NCBI RefSeq assembly: GCF_021044685.1
Contig: NZ_CP088014.1
Span: 6,434,001-6,498,000 of the forward strand
Source: Bradyrhizobium daqingense
GTDB taxonomy: Bacteria; Pseudomonadota; Alphaproteobacteria; Rhizobiales; Xanthobacteraceae
DNA: 64,000 bases
Reading direction: 5' to 3'
Positions within the stretch are counted from its first letter, which is position 1. Every line of letters begins with the position of its first letter. Positions 1 to 8,216 of the stretch are shown here, piece by piece. The notes under the pieces were generated by a model. That model saw nothing but the letters and a program-made list of their open reading frames with translations, had not been told where the DNA came from and made no database searches. Position numbers and translations under genes: made by a program.

Positions 1-155
1 TGGCTGAAGTTCCGGCGGTGATGGGAATCGGGCTGGCCCCAGGGCCAATTCGTCAGGAGACATAGCCATTTGACGGGAATTTTACCAGTGCTAGCCTTGC
101 CGGGCGGCCTTGTACACAGGCCATAGCCTCGACGATCTTGTCCGGGATTGAAGCC

Positions 156-1172
156 ATGAACGTCCCGTCGCTGCCCACATCCCCTGCCGAACCGGTCTCA
201 GCCGAGGGCGTCGTCGCCGCCGGTGCCTATGTCGATGGCCGGCGCGTCGCCAATATCGCCATCAGCGAGGCATCGAGTTGGCGGGCCAAGCCCGGTCATG
301 TGGTCTGGATCGGCCTGCACGAGCCCGACATGGCGCTGCTTGGCGCGGTGCAGAAGCAGTTCGACCTGCACGATCTCGCCATCGAGGACGCCAACCACGC
401 CCATCAGCGTCCCAAGATCGAGCAATATGGCGAGGCCCTGTTCATCGTCGCGCGCACCGCGCAACTGATCGAGGGCCGGATCGCCTTCGGCGAGACGCAC
501 ATTTTCATCGGTGACGGCTATCTGGTCTCGGTGCGTCACGGCGCCTCGACGTCCTACGCGCCCGTGCGCGAACGCTGCGAAAGCTGCCCGCGGGCGCTCG
601 CCCGCGGCGAGGACTACATCCTCTATGCCATCCTCGATTTCATCGTCGACAATTACTCGCCCGTGCTCGAGAGCATCCACGACGAGATCGAGGGCATCGA
701 GGACGACGTTCTGTCCAGGCCGATCAGCAAGGCGCAGATCGAACGGCTCTACATGCTGCGCCGCGACCTGTTGCGGCTCAGGACCGCGATCGGCCCGCTG
801 GTGGAGGTCTGCCGCCGGCTCGAGCATGACGAGCTGTCGATGGTGCGGAAGGCCATGCAGCCGCTATTTCGCGACGTCACCGACCACGTCCGCAACATCC
901 AGGAGCGCATCGATTCCATGCGCGAAGTGTTGGCCTTCGCCTTCGAGGCGAGTCTGCTGGTCGGCCAGGCCCAGGAGACGGCCGTGTCCAAGAAGCTTGC
1001 GTCCTGGCTCGCCATCATCGCAGTCCCGACCGCGCTAGCCGGCATCTACGGCATGAATTTCAAGCACATGCCGGAGCTGGAATGGGAGTACGGCTACTTC
1101 ATGCTGCTCGGCGTGATGCTGACGGCATGCGGCTCGCTGTACTGGCGTTTCCGCAGCGTCGGGTGGCTGTGA
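156..1172 (+). CDS. corA: CorA-family magnesium/divalent cation transporter
   Basis: An inner-membrane channel of the CorA superfamily, 338 residues, close to the usual 310-370. The long soluble N-terminal region is followed by a helical stalk (about residues 170-275). Two C-terminal transmembrane helices follow, with the signature Gly-Met-Asn at residues 299-301 at the end of the first. This motif forms the selectivity filter in known CorA proteins. I chose the ATG at 156; a TTG at 138 would add six residues. The gene stands alone, convergent with a secreted-protein gene nine bases downstream. Family assignment is firm; the ion (Mg, Co, Ni or Zn) cannot be told from sequence. Confidence 0.93.
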   Translation: MNVPSLPTSPAEPVSAEGVVAAGAYVDGRRVANIAISEASSWRAKPGHVVWIGLHEPDMALLGAVQKQFDLHDLAIEDANHAHQRPKIEQYGEALFIVARTAQLIEGRIAFGETHIFIGDGYLVSVRHGASTSYAPVRERCESCPRALARGEDYILYAILDFIVDNYSPVLESIHDEIEGIEDDVLSRPISKAQIERLYMLRRDLLRLRTAIGPLVEVCRRLEHDELSMVRKAMQPLFRDVTDHVRNIQERIDSMREVLAFAFEASLLVGQAQETAVSKKLASWLAIIAVPTALAGIYGMNFKHMPELEWEYGYFMLLGVMLTACGSLYWRFRSVGWL

Positions 1173-1181
1173 ACGCAGCCC

Positions 1182-1727
1182 TCAGCGGCTGGCAGGCGCC
1201 AGAAGCAGCATCACCGCGACGGCGAATTGCGCAAAATTGTCGGAGCTCGCTTTTTCGGTGGCCGCCGAGCTGATCACGCTGGCAGCACCCGTGCGCCCAA
1301 AAACCAGCCGCTGACCTGATATTCCTTCGTGCCGTCCGGCTTCACCATAAGCCGCCGCTGCCTTGAACATGCACGGCACCGAGGTGCCGCTGTCGCCGTC
1401 AATTGCGAGTATCGAGATCTTCTGTCCCGGCGTTCGCTGCTCCAGGACTTTGGCGATTTGCGTCTGCTCTTCACGGAACTGCTCCAGGGTCATTGAATTG
1501 CCGGGAGCGTAGAGCCGATAGCTCACCCTGGTCTGTGCGCCGCAGCCCGGCCTGTCACAGAGGAACATGTGGACGTCGTTGGGGCGCAGCTCGTAGCGCC
1601 ACCCCTTCACCGATACCGGCGGGCGCGGTGCTGCGGACTGCGGCGCTGGCGTTGATTGAGCAAAAGCACTCCCGGCCACGAGCACCAGCGCGGCGAGCAG
1701 CAACAACGAGCGGGCGTAGAACCGCAT
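1182..1727 (-). CDS. secreted protein, third member of a local paralogue cluster
   Basis: A 181-residue protein with a clear Sec signal peptide (hydrophobic run ending Ala-Phe-Ala-Gln). The start at 1727 has GAGGGC six bases upstream; an upstream in-frame ATG at 1739 lacks a ribosome site. The mature part has a CDRPGC motif about 35 residues after cleavage, then a region around a GTSVPCMF segment. Size, signal peptide, early Cys pair and position suggest a diverged relative of the next two genes. It follows the upstream gene almost without gap, so it is probably co-transcribed. Function unknown; envelope location inferred. Confidence 0.72.
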   Translation of the reverse strand: MRFYARSLLLLAALVLVAGSAFAQSTPAPQSAAPRPPVSVKGWRYELRPNDVHMFLCDRPGCGAQTRVSYRLYAPGNSMTLEQFREEQTQIAKVLEQRTPGQKISILAIDGDSGTSVPCMFKAAAAYGEAGRHEGISGQRLVFGRTGAASVISSAATEKASSDNFAQFAVAVMLLLAPASR

Positions 1728-1740
1728 CCCGGCCCTCATT

Positions 1741-2334
1741 TCATTGCCGCGCCGGAGGCGCGAAATCCTCGATTTCCATCACTCCGACAAAATCGGCGCT
1801 GTTGCGGCGAGCGACCTCGACGCCAAGCGATGTGGAAATGACATCGATCATGGTGTTGCCTGCGAACACCATGTCGCGGACGATGTAGATCGGCTTGTCG
1901 TTGGGACCGGTCGCCCGATACTCCCAATGAACCGCTGGGAATTCCTTCATCTTGGCGACGCGCGAGGACGTCAGCGTCAGGTCTCTCAGACGTCCGACCG
2001 CTTCGGTCGATGCCTGCTCGGTCTGGGCCATCTGACGCTGCGCATCCGCCTCGGCAAATTTCTGCAGAGCCACGGGATCGGGGCTACGGGTCGGACTGGC
2101 CGCGGTGCGGATGGTGACGATCGAATTCTCCGGACACGCAAGCGGCCTGCAGCGGAAGATCGAGCGTCTTTCGCCATACACCCGCGTACCGGTCCATTTT
2201 TCCGGATCGGGCGATTTGAAGGTAACTTTGGTCCCTGGATGCTCTGGGCCGACGGCCGTCGTCACACACCCCATGAGCGACAATGCGGCCGCAGCAATGA
2301 CTGCGCACCGAAGAGTGCTTGAAATAATCCCCAT
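1741..2334 (-). CDS. predicted lipoprotein, paralogue of the adjacent secreted protein
   Basis: A 197-residue predicted outer-membrane or periplasmic lipoprotein. Starting at 2334 gives a signal sequence ending in Leu-Met-Gly-Cys, a good lipobox with the acylated Cys about residue 23. The mature part has the elements FRCRPLAC and SPTRSPDP that recur in the neighbouring protein, plus a C-terminal block (VARRNSADF) matching its ELARRNRDLF. The two genes are therefore duplicates. An 18-codon upstream extension is possible but would bury the signal peptide. Function unknown. Confidence 0.75.
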   Translation of the reverse strand: MGIISSTLRCAVIAAAALSLMGCVTTAVGPEHPGTKVTFKSPDPEKWTGTRVYGERRSIFRCRPLACPENSIVTIRTAASPTRSPDPVALQKFAEADAQRQMAQTEQASTEAVGRLRDLTLTSSRVAKMKEFPAVHWEYRATGPNDKPIYIVRDMVFAGNTMIDVISTSLGVEVARRNSADFVGVMEIEDFAPPARQ

Positions 2335-2419
2335 GCCCCGCCCCGAAACGCTCGTCCGTCCGGAGCGTATACAACCTGTAGTTCGCAATAAAGGGGGTGA
2401 TCAGGTATTGCCGATACTT

Positions 2420-2986
2420 CTACGATCGCGGAAGGGGAGTATCGGTCACCTCCATCGCCTTGATGAAGAGATCGCGGTTGCGTCGCGCTAGTTCGTGCGA
2501 GGGCGAAAACGAGGATATGCTGACCACGGCCGATTTGACGAACATGGTCGCCTTGCTGAGATAGGCCGGCCCCTTTTCGCCGATCACGCGCAACTCCTGT
2601 ACGATCGCCGGATAGCCGCGCAGCGTCGTCGTTCCGCTGGAGAGCCGATCGAGCTTCCTGCCTTTGGCCGCGGCAACCTGATTGGCGCGCTCGACCGATT
2701 CAGGAATCTGGCTGGCCAGCTTCGCCAGCGCCTGAGGATCGGGACTGCGGGTCGGACTCCTCGAAATGGTTGCAGTGACCTTGGCTGCGTCCGAACAAGC
2801 CAGCGGACGGCAGACGAACTCGCCGGTGCTTCTGCCGAAGATGTTACTGCTTCCGGCCCATTTGGCCGGATCAGGATTTCGGATCGTAACGCTGGTCGTC
2901 CCGGGGGCTTGGGCGTTTGCAGATTGGAAGCCAAGGAGTAGCAACGAGGCCGCCAAACCGGCGGCCAAAGCCATCCTTCGCGTCAC
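2420..2986 (-). CDS. secreted protein, paralogue cluster member, overlaps purS
   Basis: A 188-residue exported protein with a signal peptide ending Asn-Ala-Gln-Ala. It shares VCRPLAC, SPTRSPDP and the ARRNRDLF block with the lipoprotein downstream. If it starts at the GTG at 2986 it overlaps the purS stop codon by four bases, which would couple its translation to purS. An ATG at 2974 is the alternative. In many alphaproteobacteria purS is followed by purQ; here this unrelated gene sits in that place. Function unknown. Confidence 0.75.
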   Translation of the reverse strand: MTRRMALAAGLAASLLLLGFQSANAQAPGTTSVTIRNPDPAKWAGSSNIFGRSTGEFVCRPLACSDAAKVTATISRSPTRSPDPQALAKLASQIPESVERANQVAAAKGRKLDRLSSGTTTLRGYPAIVQELRVIGEKGPAYLSKATMFVKSAVVSISSFSPSHELARRNRDLFIKAMEVTDTPLPRS

Positions 2987-3225
2987 CCGATCAGCTCCAC
3001 CCGATAATTCTCGATCACGGTGTTCGCCAGCAGCTTGTCGGCGGCGTCCTTCAGCGCGGCTTCCGCCTTGGCCTTGTCGGCACCGGCAAGCTCGATGTCG
3101 AACACCTTGCCCTGCCGGACGCTGGCGACGCCGTCAACGCCGAGCGACTTCAGCGCGCCTTCGATGGCCTTGCCCTGCGGGTCGAGGATGCCCGTCTTCA
3201 GGGTAACGGTGACACGTGCCTTCAC
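2983..3225 (-). CDS. purS: phosphoribosylformylglycinamidine synthase subunit PurS
   Basis: The 80-residue small subunit of the three-part FGAM synthase (PurS, PurQ, PurL) in purine synthesis; it bridges the glutaminase and synthase subunits. Sequence and length fit PurS: the KTGILDPQGKAIEGAL start and the LGVDGVASVRQGK segment are typical. It starts with GTG at 3225, eight bases after GAGG. It follows purC by 13 bases and is clearly in one operon with it. Neither purQ nor purL is in the window. Confidence 0.95.
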   Translation of the reverse strand: MKARVTVTLKTGILDPQGKAIEGALKSLGVDGVASVRQGKVFDIELAGADKAKAEAALKDAADKLLANTVIENYRVELIG

Positions 3226-3238
3226 GTCAGATCCTCTC

Positions 3239-4006
3239 TCAGCTCTTCACCAGCACCGGGCCGGAGCCCTGCGGACGCTCGTTCTCCATGAGGATGCCGA
3301 GGCGCTTTGCAACTTCCGTATAGGCCTCGAGCAGGCCGCCGAGATCCCTGCGGAAACGGTCCTTGTCGAGCTTCTCGTTCGACTTGATGTCCCACAGACG
3401 GCAGCTGTCCGGGGAGATCTCGTCGGCGACGATGATGCGCATCATCTCGTTCTCGAACAGGCGGCCGCACTCCATCTTGAAGTCGACGAGGCGGATGCCG
3501 ATGCCGAGGAAGAGGCCGGTCAGGAAGTCGTTGACGCGGATGGCGAGCGCCATGATGTCGTCGATCTCCTGCGGCGTCGCCCAGCCGAAGGCGGTGATGT
3601 GCTCTTCCGACACCATGGGGTCGTTGAGCTGGTCGTTCTTGTAATAGAACTCGATGATCGAGCGGGGCAGCTGCGTGCCCTCCTCGATGCCGAGGCGCTG
3701 CGACAGCGAGCCGGCGGCGACGTTCCGCACCACCACCTCCAGCGGCACGATCTCGACCTCGCGAATCAGCTGCTCGCGCATGTTGAGGCGGCGGATGAAG
3801 TGGGTCGGCACCCCGATGTCGTTGAGGTGCTGAAACAGGTACTCCGAGATCCGGTTGTTGAGGACGCCCTTGCCCTCGATCACCTGATGCTTTTTCGCAT
3901 TGAACGCGGTGGCGTCATCCTTGAAGTGCTGGATCAGGGTACCGGGCTCCGGGCCTTCATAAAGAACCTTTGCCTTGCCTTCATAAATGCGACGCCGACG
4001 GCTCAT
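3239..4006 (-). CDS. purC: phosphoribosylaminoimidazole-succinocarboxamide synthase
   Basis: SAICAR synthase, the ATP-dependent step joining aspartate to CAIR in purine synthesis. The start MSRRRRIYEGKAK at 4006 gives 255 residues, the family norm; in-frame ATGs at 4036 and further upstream would add residues not expected. Visible family features are YEGKAKVLYEG at the N terminus, the VVVRNVAAGSL segment in the middle, and LVDFKMECGR with DEISPDSCRLWD toward the C terminus. It is first in the purC-purS operon and divergent from the ATPase zeta subunit gene. Confidence 0.97.
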   Translation of the reverse strand: MSRRRRIYEGKAKVLYEGPEPGTLIQHFKDDATAFNAKKHQVIEGKGVLNNRISEYLFQHLNDIGVPTHFIRRLNMREQLIREVEIVPLEVVVRNVAAGSLSQRLGIEEGTQLPRSIIEFYYKNDQLNDPMVSEEHITAFGWATPQEIDDIMALAIRVNDFLTGLFLGIGIRLVDFKMECGRLFENEMMRIIVADEISPDSCRLWDIKSNEKLDKDRFRRDLGGLLEAYTEVAKRLGILMENERPQGSGPVLVKS

Positions 4007-4233
4007 GGGGATGTACCGTGTTTTGTTGAAATCCATGAATTTGGTGTGCTCCGGTTGACTAGGATTACGACCCACAGCGGAGCTGCCGTGAACGGCTGGG
4101 AACCCGTCTGTAACCCCTGGAAACAGAACAGGAACCAAACCTTCAGGCAACCTATCCGATTGGCTGTCCCAGCACAATCGATCCGGCCGTCCGGCGCCAA
4201 CTTATACCGTCCTGCCTGCGGCTTAACGGCCCG

Positions 4234-4262
4234 TTGTTTTGCCTTTTTGTGCTATCTATGTA
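4234..4262 (+). promoter_or_regulatory. candidate promoter for the ATPase zeta subunit gene
   Basis: TTGTTT (4234-4239) and TATGTA (4257-4262) are separated by 17 bases, 64 bases before the start codon, in an AT-rich dip of the 320-base purC/zeta intergenic region. This fits a vegetative sigma-70-type promoter, but it is a weak pattern match only. I see no other feature in this intergenic stretch. Confidence 0.35.
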
Positions 4263-4326
4263 GGCACGGAGCCGGGTCGCCGCAACGTGAGCCGCCGGCT
4301 CCATTCAGAAGGGATTTGGAACAGGC

Positions 4327-4650
4327 ATGAGCGAGTTCGACAAGCGCCAGGAAGGCTTCGAGAAGAAGTACGCTCTCGACGAGGAGCAGAAATTCAAGGC
4401 AGAGGCCCGTCGCAACCGGCTGCTCGGTCTGTGGGCGGCGGAGAAGCTCGGAATCACGGGCGATGCCGCCACGGCCTATGCCAAGGAAGTGGTCGCGGCC
4501 GATTTCGAAGAGGCCGGCGACGCCGACGTCCTGCGCAAGATCACGGCCGATTTCGCCGCCAAGAACGTCGCCATCACCGAGCAGGCGATTCGCGCCAAGA
4601 TGAGCGAGCTGGTCCCGGTGGCGGTCGCCGAGATAAAGGCCGGGAAATAA
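4327..4650 (+). CDS. F1F0-ATPase zeta subunit (DUF1476 family)
   Basis: A 107-residue, highly charged, helical cytoplasmic protein of the DUF1476 family. In Paracoccus denitrificans this family is the zeta subunit, whose N-terminal segment inhibits ATP hydrolysis by the F1-ATPase. The start MSEFDKRQEGFEKKYALDEE, the core FKAEARRNRLLGLWAAEKLG and the ending match the family over its whole length. Transcribed alone, away from purC. The inhibitory role is known for the family, not shown here. Confidence 0.9.
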   Translation: MSEFDKRQEGFEKKYALDEEQKFKAEARRNRLLGLWAAEKLGITGDAATAYAKEVVAADFEEAGDADVLRKITADFAAKNVAITEQAIRAKMSELVPVAVAEIKAGK

Positions 4651-4655
4651 TCGAG

Positions 4656-5630
4656 TCAACTGACCTGCCGGCGCGCAATAGCCTTGCGCGCCGGCGTTCT
4701 CTTTCTGGCGTCCCGCCCGGGCGAGCCATCCAGGGCGGAATAGTTGCGGCGAATGCTTTCGAGCAGGCGCTCGGCGGCAGCGCTCAGAAAGCCGCCACTG
4801 CGCGTGACGAGGACGACGTCCTGGTGCGCATCCAGATCGCTCACGGCGATCGTCGCGATCGAGCTCGCCCGCAGCTCCTCCGCCACATGACTTTTTGCCA
4901 ACAGGGCAAGGCCGAAGCCCGCTTCCACGAGCCGCTTCTGCGCGGTGAGGCTGTCCACCGCGGTCCAGTCCACCTCGCCAAGCCCCCGCGTCAGAAACAG
5001 CGCGAACACGTGAGCCGCGGCAATCTCGCGACGGCCGCGAATCTCCGGGAATGCGATCCAGCGCTCGCGACCCAGCTCGGCAAGGCGCTTCACACGCTGT
5101 CCGGCGCGAGGATGGTCGGGCGCACAGACCACTTGCAACGGCTCGTGCAGGACCTGCTCGCAGGTGAGATCGCCGGCGCGGTCGGTGTTGTAGCGGAGGC
5201 CAATCGTAGCCTCCCCGCGCCGAATGAGATCGCTGACCTCCGCGCTGGTCGCCGTCCGCAAGCTCAGCGTGACGGCGGGATTCTCCTTGGCGAACCGCTT
5301 CATGATGGTCGAGAGGCGGCCATCGGCGAGCGTGCCGGTCACGGCAAGCGAGACCGGCCCCACATTTCGCTTGGTCAATGCGCGGATCGCCTGTTCGGCA
5401 TCCTGCGCCGCCGCCACCGCGCGCTCGGCGTAGGGGATCAGCACGCGCCCGGCATCGCTCAGCCGCGTGCGGCCCGCTACCCGCTCGAACAGGGGAACGC
5501 CGAGCTCCTGCTCCAATAGAGCAATACGACGTGAAATCGCGGGCTGCGAACGGTGCAGGAATTTTGCGGCATTCGAAATCCCGCCCCTGCGATGAACCGC
5601 CAGGAAGGTGTTGAGGGCGTCACTGTCCAT
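4656..5630 (-). CDS. LysR-family transcriptional regulator
   Basis: A 324-residue LysR-type regulator. The N-terminal winged helix-turn-helix is clear (ISNAAKFLHRSQPAISRRIALLEQELGVPLFER, described in pieces: Asn-Ala-Ala-Lys-Phe followed by the recognition helix Ser-Gln-Pro-Ala-Ile-Ser). The two-lobe effector domain fills residues 90-300. The start at 5630 aligns with the family. It is divergent from the PEP mutase-family gene 105 bases away, the usual position of a LysR regulator and its target. The extra basic C terminus overlaps a terminator hairpin. Ligand unknown. Confidence 0.93.
   Translation of the reverse strand: MDSDALNTFLAVHRRGGISNAAKFLHRSQPAISRRIALLEQELGVPLFERVAGRTRLSDAGRVLIPYAERAVAAAQDAEQAIRALTKRNVGPVSLAVTGTLADGRLSTIMKRFAKENPAVTLSLRTATSAEVSDLIRRGEATIGLRYNTDRAGDLTCEQVLHEPLQVVCAPDHPRAGQRVKRLAELGRERWIAFPEIRGRREIAAAHVFALFLTRGLGEVDWTAVDSLTAQKRLVEAGFGLALLAKSHVAEELRASSIATIAVSDLDAHQDVVLVTRSGGFLSAAAERLLESIRRNYSALDGSPGRDARKRTPARKAIARRQVS
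4667..4705 (+). terminator. strong hairpin terminator inside the 3' end of the LysR gene
   Basis: A perfect 10-base stem, GCCGGCGCGC (4667-4676) with GCGCGCCGGC (4686-4695), a nine-base loop and a T-rich tail (GTTCTCTTTCT). It sits 17 bases after the zeta subunit stop. The stem is also coding sequence for the last residues of the convergent LysR gene, so one element serves both genes. Confidence 0.6.
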
Positions 5631-5735
5631 CGCGGTCTCATGCAAAAAACTGATGATATCCGACAGAATAACAAATTTGGCGAATGGCGGAAATGCTCCT
5701 AAGGCTGGCCGCGAACGGACAACGGGAGACGAGCC

Positions 5736-6564
5736 ATGACGAGCCAGTTGGACAAGGCGAGAGCGTTTCGCGCGCTGCACGAGCGGCCCGGTGCCTTCAT
5801 CATTCCCAATCCGTGGGATGCCGGCACGGCAAAGCTGCTCGCGGCGATGGGCTTCGAGGCCCTGGCGACCACGAGCCTCGGGGTCGCCAACATGCTCGGT
5901 AAGGGCGATGTCGGTCTCGACCTCATCCTCGCCAATGCGCGTACGATCGTGGATGCCAGCGACCTGCCTGTCAGCGTCGACCTCGAGAATTGCGGCGCGC
6001 ACGAGCCGAAGCGCGCCGCCGAAGCTATTCGGCGTGCCGCAGAGACTGGCGCGGTCGGCGGCTCGATCGAGGATTTCAGCGGCGATCGCGACCGCCCGAT
6101 CTACGACTTTTCCCGGGCCGTCGAGCGCGTCCAGGCCGCGGTGGAAGCGGCGCGCGCGCTGCCAATTCCCTTCGCGCTGACCGCGCGAGCCGAGAACTTC
6201 CTGCACGGCCGCAAGGAACATCGACGACACGATCCGCCGCCTGCAGGCCTTCGAGGCTGCCGGCGCCGACGTCCTCTATGCGCCGGGCCTTTACGATCTC
6301 GCCACGATCCGGACGGTGGTGTCCTCGATCAGTAAGCCGTTCAATCACGTGATGGGCTTTGCCGACCCGACGCTGACGGCCTCGCAATTGTCCGCCGCCG
6401 GCGTCAAGCGCATCAGCGTCGGCGGGGCGATGTCGCGCTACGCGCTCGCAGCGTTCCTGAACTGCGCGCGCGAGATGAAGGACAAGGGGTCCTTCACCTA
6501 TATCCGCGAGATGGCGCCGGTCGGCGAGCTGCGCGCCGCTTTCGCCGCGGTCACTCCTCCTTAA
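5736..6564 (+). pseudogene. isocitrate lyase/PEP mutase-family protein, frameshifted
   Basis: Two frames together make a 275-residue protein of the isocitrate lyase/phosphoenolpyruvate mutase superfamily. Frame one gives the N-terminal barrel half (IIPNPWDAGTAKLL, VDLENCGA, GGSIEDFSG, LTARAENFLHG). After the codon near 6213 the reading continues in the next frame (DDTIRRLQAFEAAGADVLYA to the natural end). Removing one G at 6215-6216 restores a single reading frame, and 829 bases is three times 276 plus one. The final 14 bases overlap the convergent cynS. It is either a recent one-base insertion or a sequence error; the rest of the protein looks intact, including the SIED motif expected to bind metal. 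Confidence 0.85.
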
Positions 6565-7039
6565 AGCCGTATTCCGGCACGTTGCCGCTGGCACCGTAAT
6601 ATTTGTAAGGCAGGAACTTGCCGCTCATGGTGATCTTGACGCGGTCGCCCTTCGGATTGGCGACGCGCTCGATGCCCATGTCGAAGTCGATCGCCGACAT
6701 GATGCCGTCGCCGAACTCCTCCTCGATCAGCGCCTTCCAGGCGGGACCGTTCACCATCACCATCTCGTAGAAGCGGTAGATCAGGGGATCGGTGGGCGGC
6801 ATCGGCGTGCCGGTGCCGCGCATCGGCACCTCGTTCAGCATCGCGGTTTCCGCCTTGGACAGGCCGAACAGCTCGCCGGCATTGGCCGCCTGCGGCTTCG
6901 TCAGCTTCATCTGACCCATGATCGCACCGACAATCAACACTTCGGAATAGCCGCCGATCTTCTCGCAGATGTGCTTCCAGCTCCAGCCCTTCTCGCGCTT
7001 GATGTCGAGGAGCTTCTCGGTGAGGTCTTCGCGCTTCAT
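6551..7039 (-). CDS. cynS: cyanate hydratase (cyanase)
   Basis: Cyanase converts cyanate and bicarbonate to ammonium and carbon dioxide, detoxifying cyanate and supplying nitrogen. The protein has 162 residues (Escherichia coli CynS has 156). The catalytic triad is visible as Arg89, Glu92 and Ser115, with the same spacing (3 and 23) as Arg96, Glu99 and Ser122 of E. coli. The N-terminal half has the expected helix-turn-helix-like fold. It lies downstream of an NrtABD-like transporter in the same orientation, supporting cyanate as the transported substrate. Confidence 0.96.
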   Translation of the reverse strand: MKREDLTEKLLDIKREKGWSWKHICEKIGGYSEVLIVGAIMGQMKLTKPQAANAGELFGLSKAETAMLNEVPMRGTGTPMPPTDPLIYRFYEMVMVNGPAWKALIEEEFGDGIMSAIDFDMGIERVANPKGDRVKITMSGKFLPYKYYGASGNVPEYGFKEE

Positions 7040-7070
7040 GTCGGGGTCTCCTTTTGGTTAAATGTCGGTC

Positions 7071-7183
7071 TGCCCGGGGGAAAGCGCGAAGCGCGTCTTC
7101 GTGCAAAACGTCCCGGGCATCCACGTTCTTGCCACATCACGAAGACGTGGATGGCCGGGACAAGCCCGACCATGACGTCTCGC
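7071..7183. repeat. composite intergenic palindromic repeat between cynS and the ABC ATPase gene
   Basis: Two repeat units lie together. The first contains GCGCGAAGCGCG and paired CCCGGG blocks like those at 8081-8195 and 9076-9216. The second contains GATGGCCGGGACAAGCCCG followed by a near-complementary half, the same unit seen at 51611-51641. The second unit is read as the last codons of the ATP-binding protein, so the repeat has become coding sequence. Confidence 0.65.
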
Positions 7184-8069
7184 GTGACGGCTCCGGTTTG
7201 GCATCAGATGCGATCGAGAGGCCGGGCTTGCCGATGTGGACCACCGGCACGTTGCGCGGATCGTGCCCCGGCATCTCGGCGGCAAAGGTCTTGCTGCGCG
7301 TCACCAGGAAATCGATGATGTGGTTGCGCAAGGCGTAGTAGAGCGGATGGCGGTGCAGATCCGTGCGGCCGCGATCCCGCGGCAGTGGGTTCTCGACGAC
7401 CTCGGCCAGCACTGCGCCGGGTCCGTTGGTCATCAGGAAGATCTTGTCGGCGAGATATATCGCCTCGTCGACGTCATGGGTGATCATGAACGCGGTCTGG
7501 CCGGTCTCGAGGCAGATGCGCCGCACCTCGTCCTGCAGCGTGCCGCGCGTCAGCGCGTCCAGCGCCGAGAACGGCTCGTCCATCAGCATCATCTTCGGCG
7601 TGATCGACAGCGCCCGCGCGATGCCGACGCGCTGCTTCATGCCGCCCGACAGCTCCGACGGACGCTTGTGCTCGGAGCCGGAGAGGCCGACGAGATCGAT
7701 GAAGCTCTGCGCATGCGCCCTGACCTTGGCGCGATCCCAGCTCCGCCATTTCGAGCTGACGGCATAGGCGACGTTGCCGAGGACGGTACGCCAGGGCAGC
7801 AGCGCATGGCTCTGGAAGATCACCGCGCGGTCGAGGCTGGTGCCCGAAATCGCCTGCCCATCGACGATGACGGCGCCCTCGCTCGGTGCGTCCAGCCCGG
7901 CGAGGATGTTCAGCACCGTGGTCTTGCCGCAGCCGGAATGGCCGATCACGCAACAGAACTCGCCGCGCGCCATCGACAGCCAAAGATTCTCGAACACGGT
8001 GGTCGTCGCCCCTCCCGTGCCGGGATAGCGTTTGGCGATGCCTTCGATTGAGACGAACTTGTCAGTCAT
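7137..8069 (-). CDS. ABC transporter ATP-binding protein, NrtD/SsuB-type (cyanate/nitrate family)
   Basis: The ATPase of an import system of the nitrate/sulfonate/taurine class, 310 residues from the start MTDKFVSIEG at 8069. Walker A is GHSGCGKTT, the signature is LSGGMKQRV, Walker B is MLMDEPFSALD, and the switch His lies in MITHDVDEA. The C-terminal extension ends in SWSGLSRPSTSS, which comes from an intergenic repeat. It lies between the permease gene and cynS in one probable operon. Substrate cyanate is inferred from cynS and from similarity to NrtD/CynD systems. Confidence 0.92.
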   Translation of the reverse strand: MTDKFVSIEGIAKRYPGTGGATTTVFENLWLSMARGEFCCVIGHSGCGKTTVLNILAGLDAPSEGAVIVDGQAISGTSLDRAVIFQSHALLPWRTVLGNVAYAVSSKWRSWDRAKVRAHAQSFIDLVGLSGSEHKRPSELSGGMKQRVGIARALSITPKMMLMDEPFSALDALTRGTLQDEVRRICLETGQTAFMITHDVDEAIYLADKIFLMTNGPGAVLAEVVENPLPRDRGRTDLHRHPLYYALRNHIIDFLVTRSKTFAAEMPGHDPRNVPVVHIGKPGLSIASDAKPEPSRETSWSGLSRPSTSS

Positions 8070-8080
8070 GTCTGGTCTCT

Positions 8081-8195
8081 GTCCGGCACGCGGTGCAGCG
8101 CGCAGCGGTGCGCCGCAGATGCGGGACCCATATCGCTGCGATGGGTCCCGGTTCAGCACTGCAACGCTTCGCGCTGCAGTGCGCCCGGGACACGA
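8081..8195. repeat. intergenic inverted repeat inside the transporter operon
   Basis: Begins GTCCGGCACGCGGTGCAGCG and ends near GCGCCCGGGACACGA, with an internal palindromic core GGGACCCATATCGCTGCGATGGGTCCC region and GCGAAGC-type arms. The same architecture and many identical words recur at 9076-9216. It would fold into a long hairpin in the transcript between the permease and ATPase genes. Confidence 0.7.
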
Positions 8196-8216
8196 AAGGG
8201 TTGAACATCGCCATGC

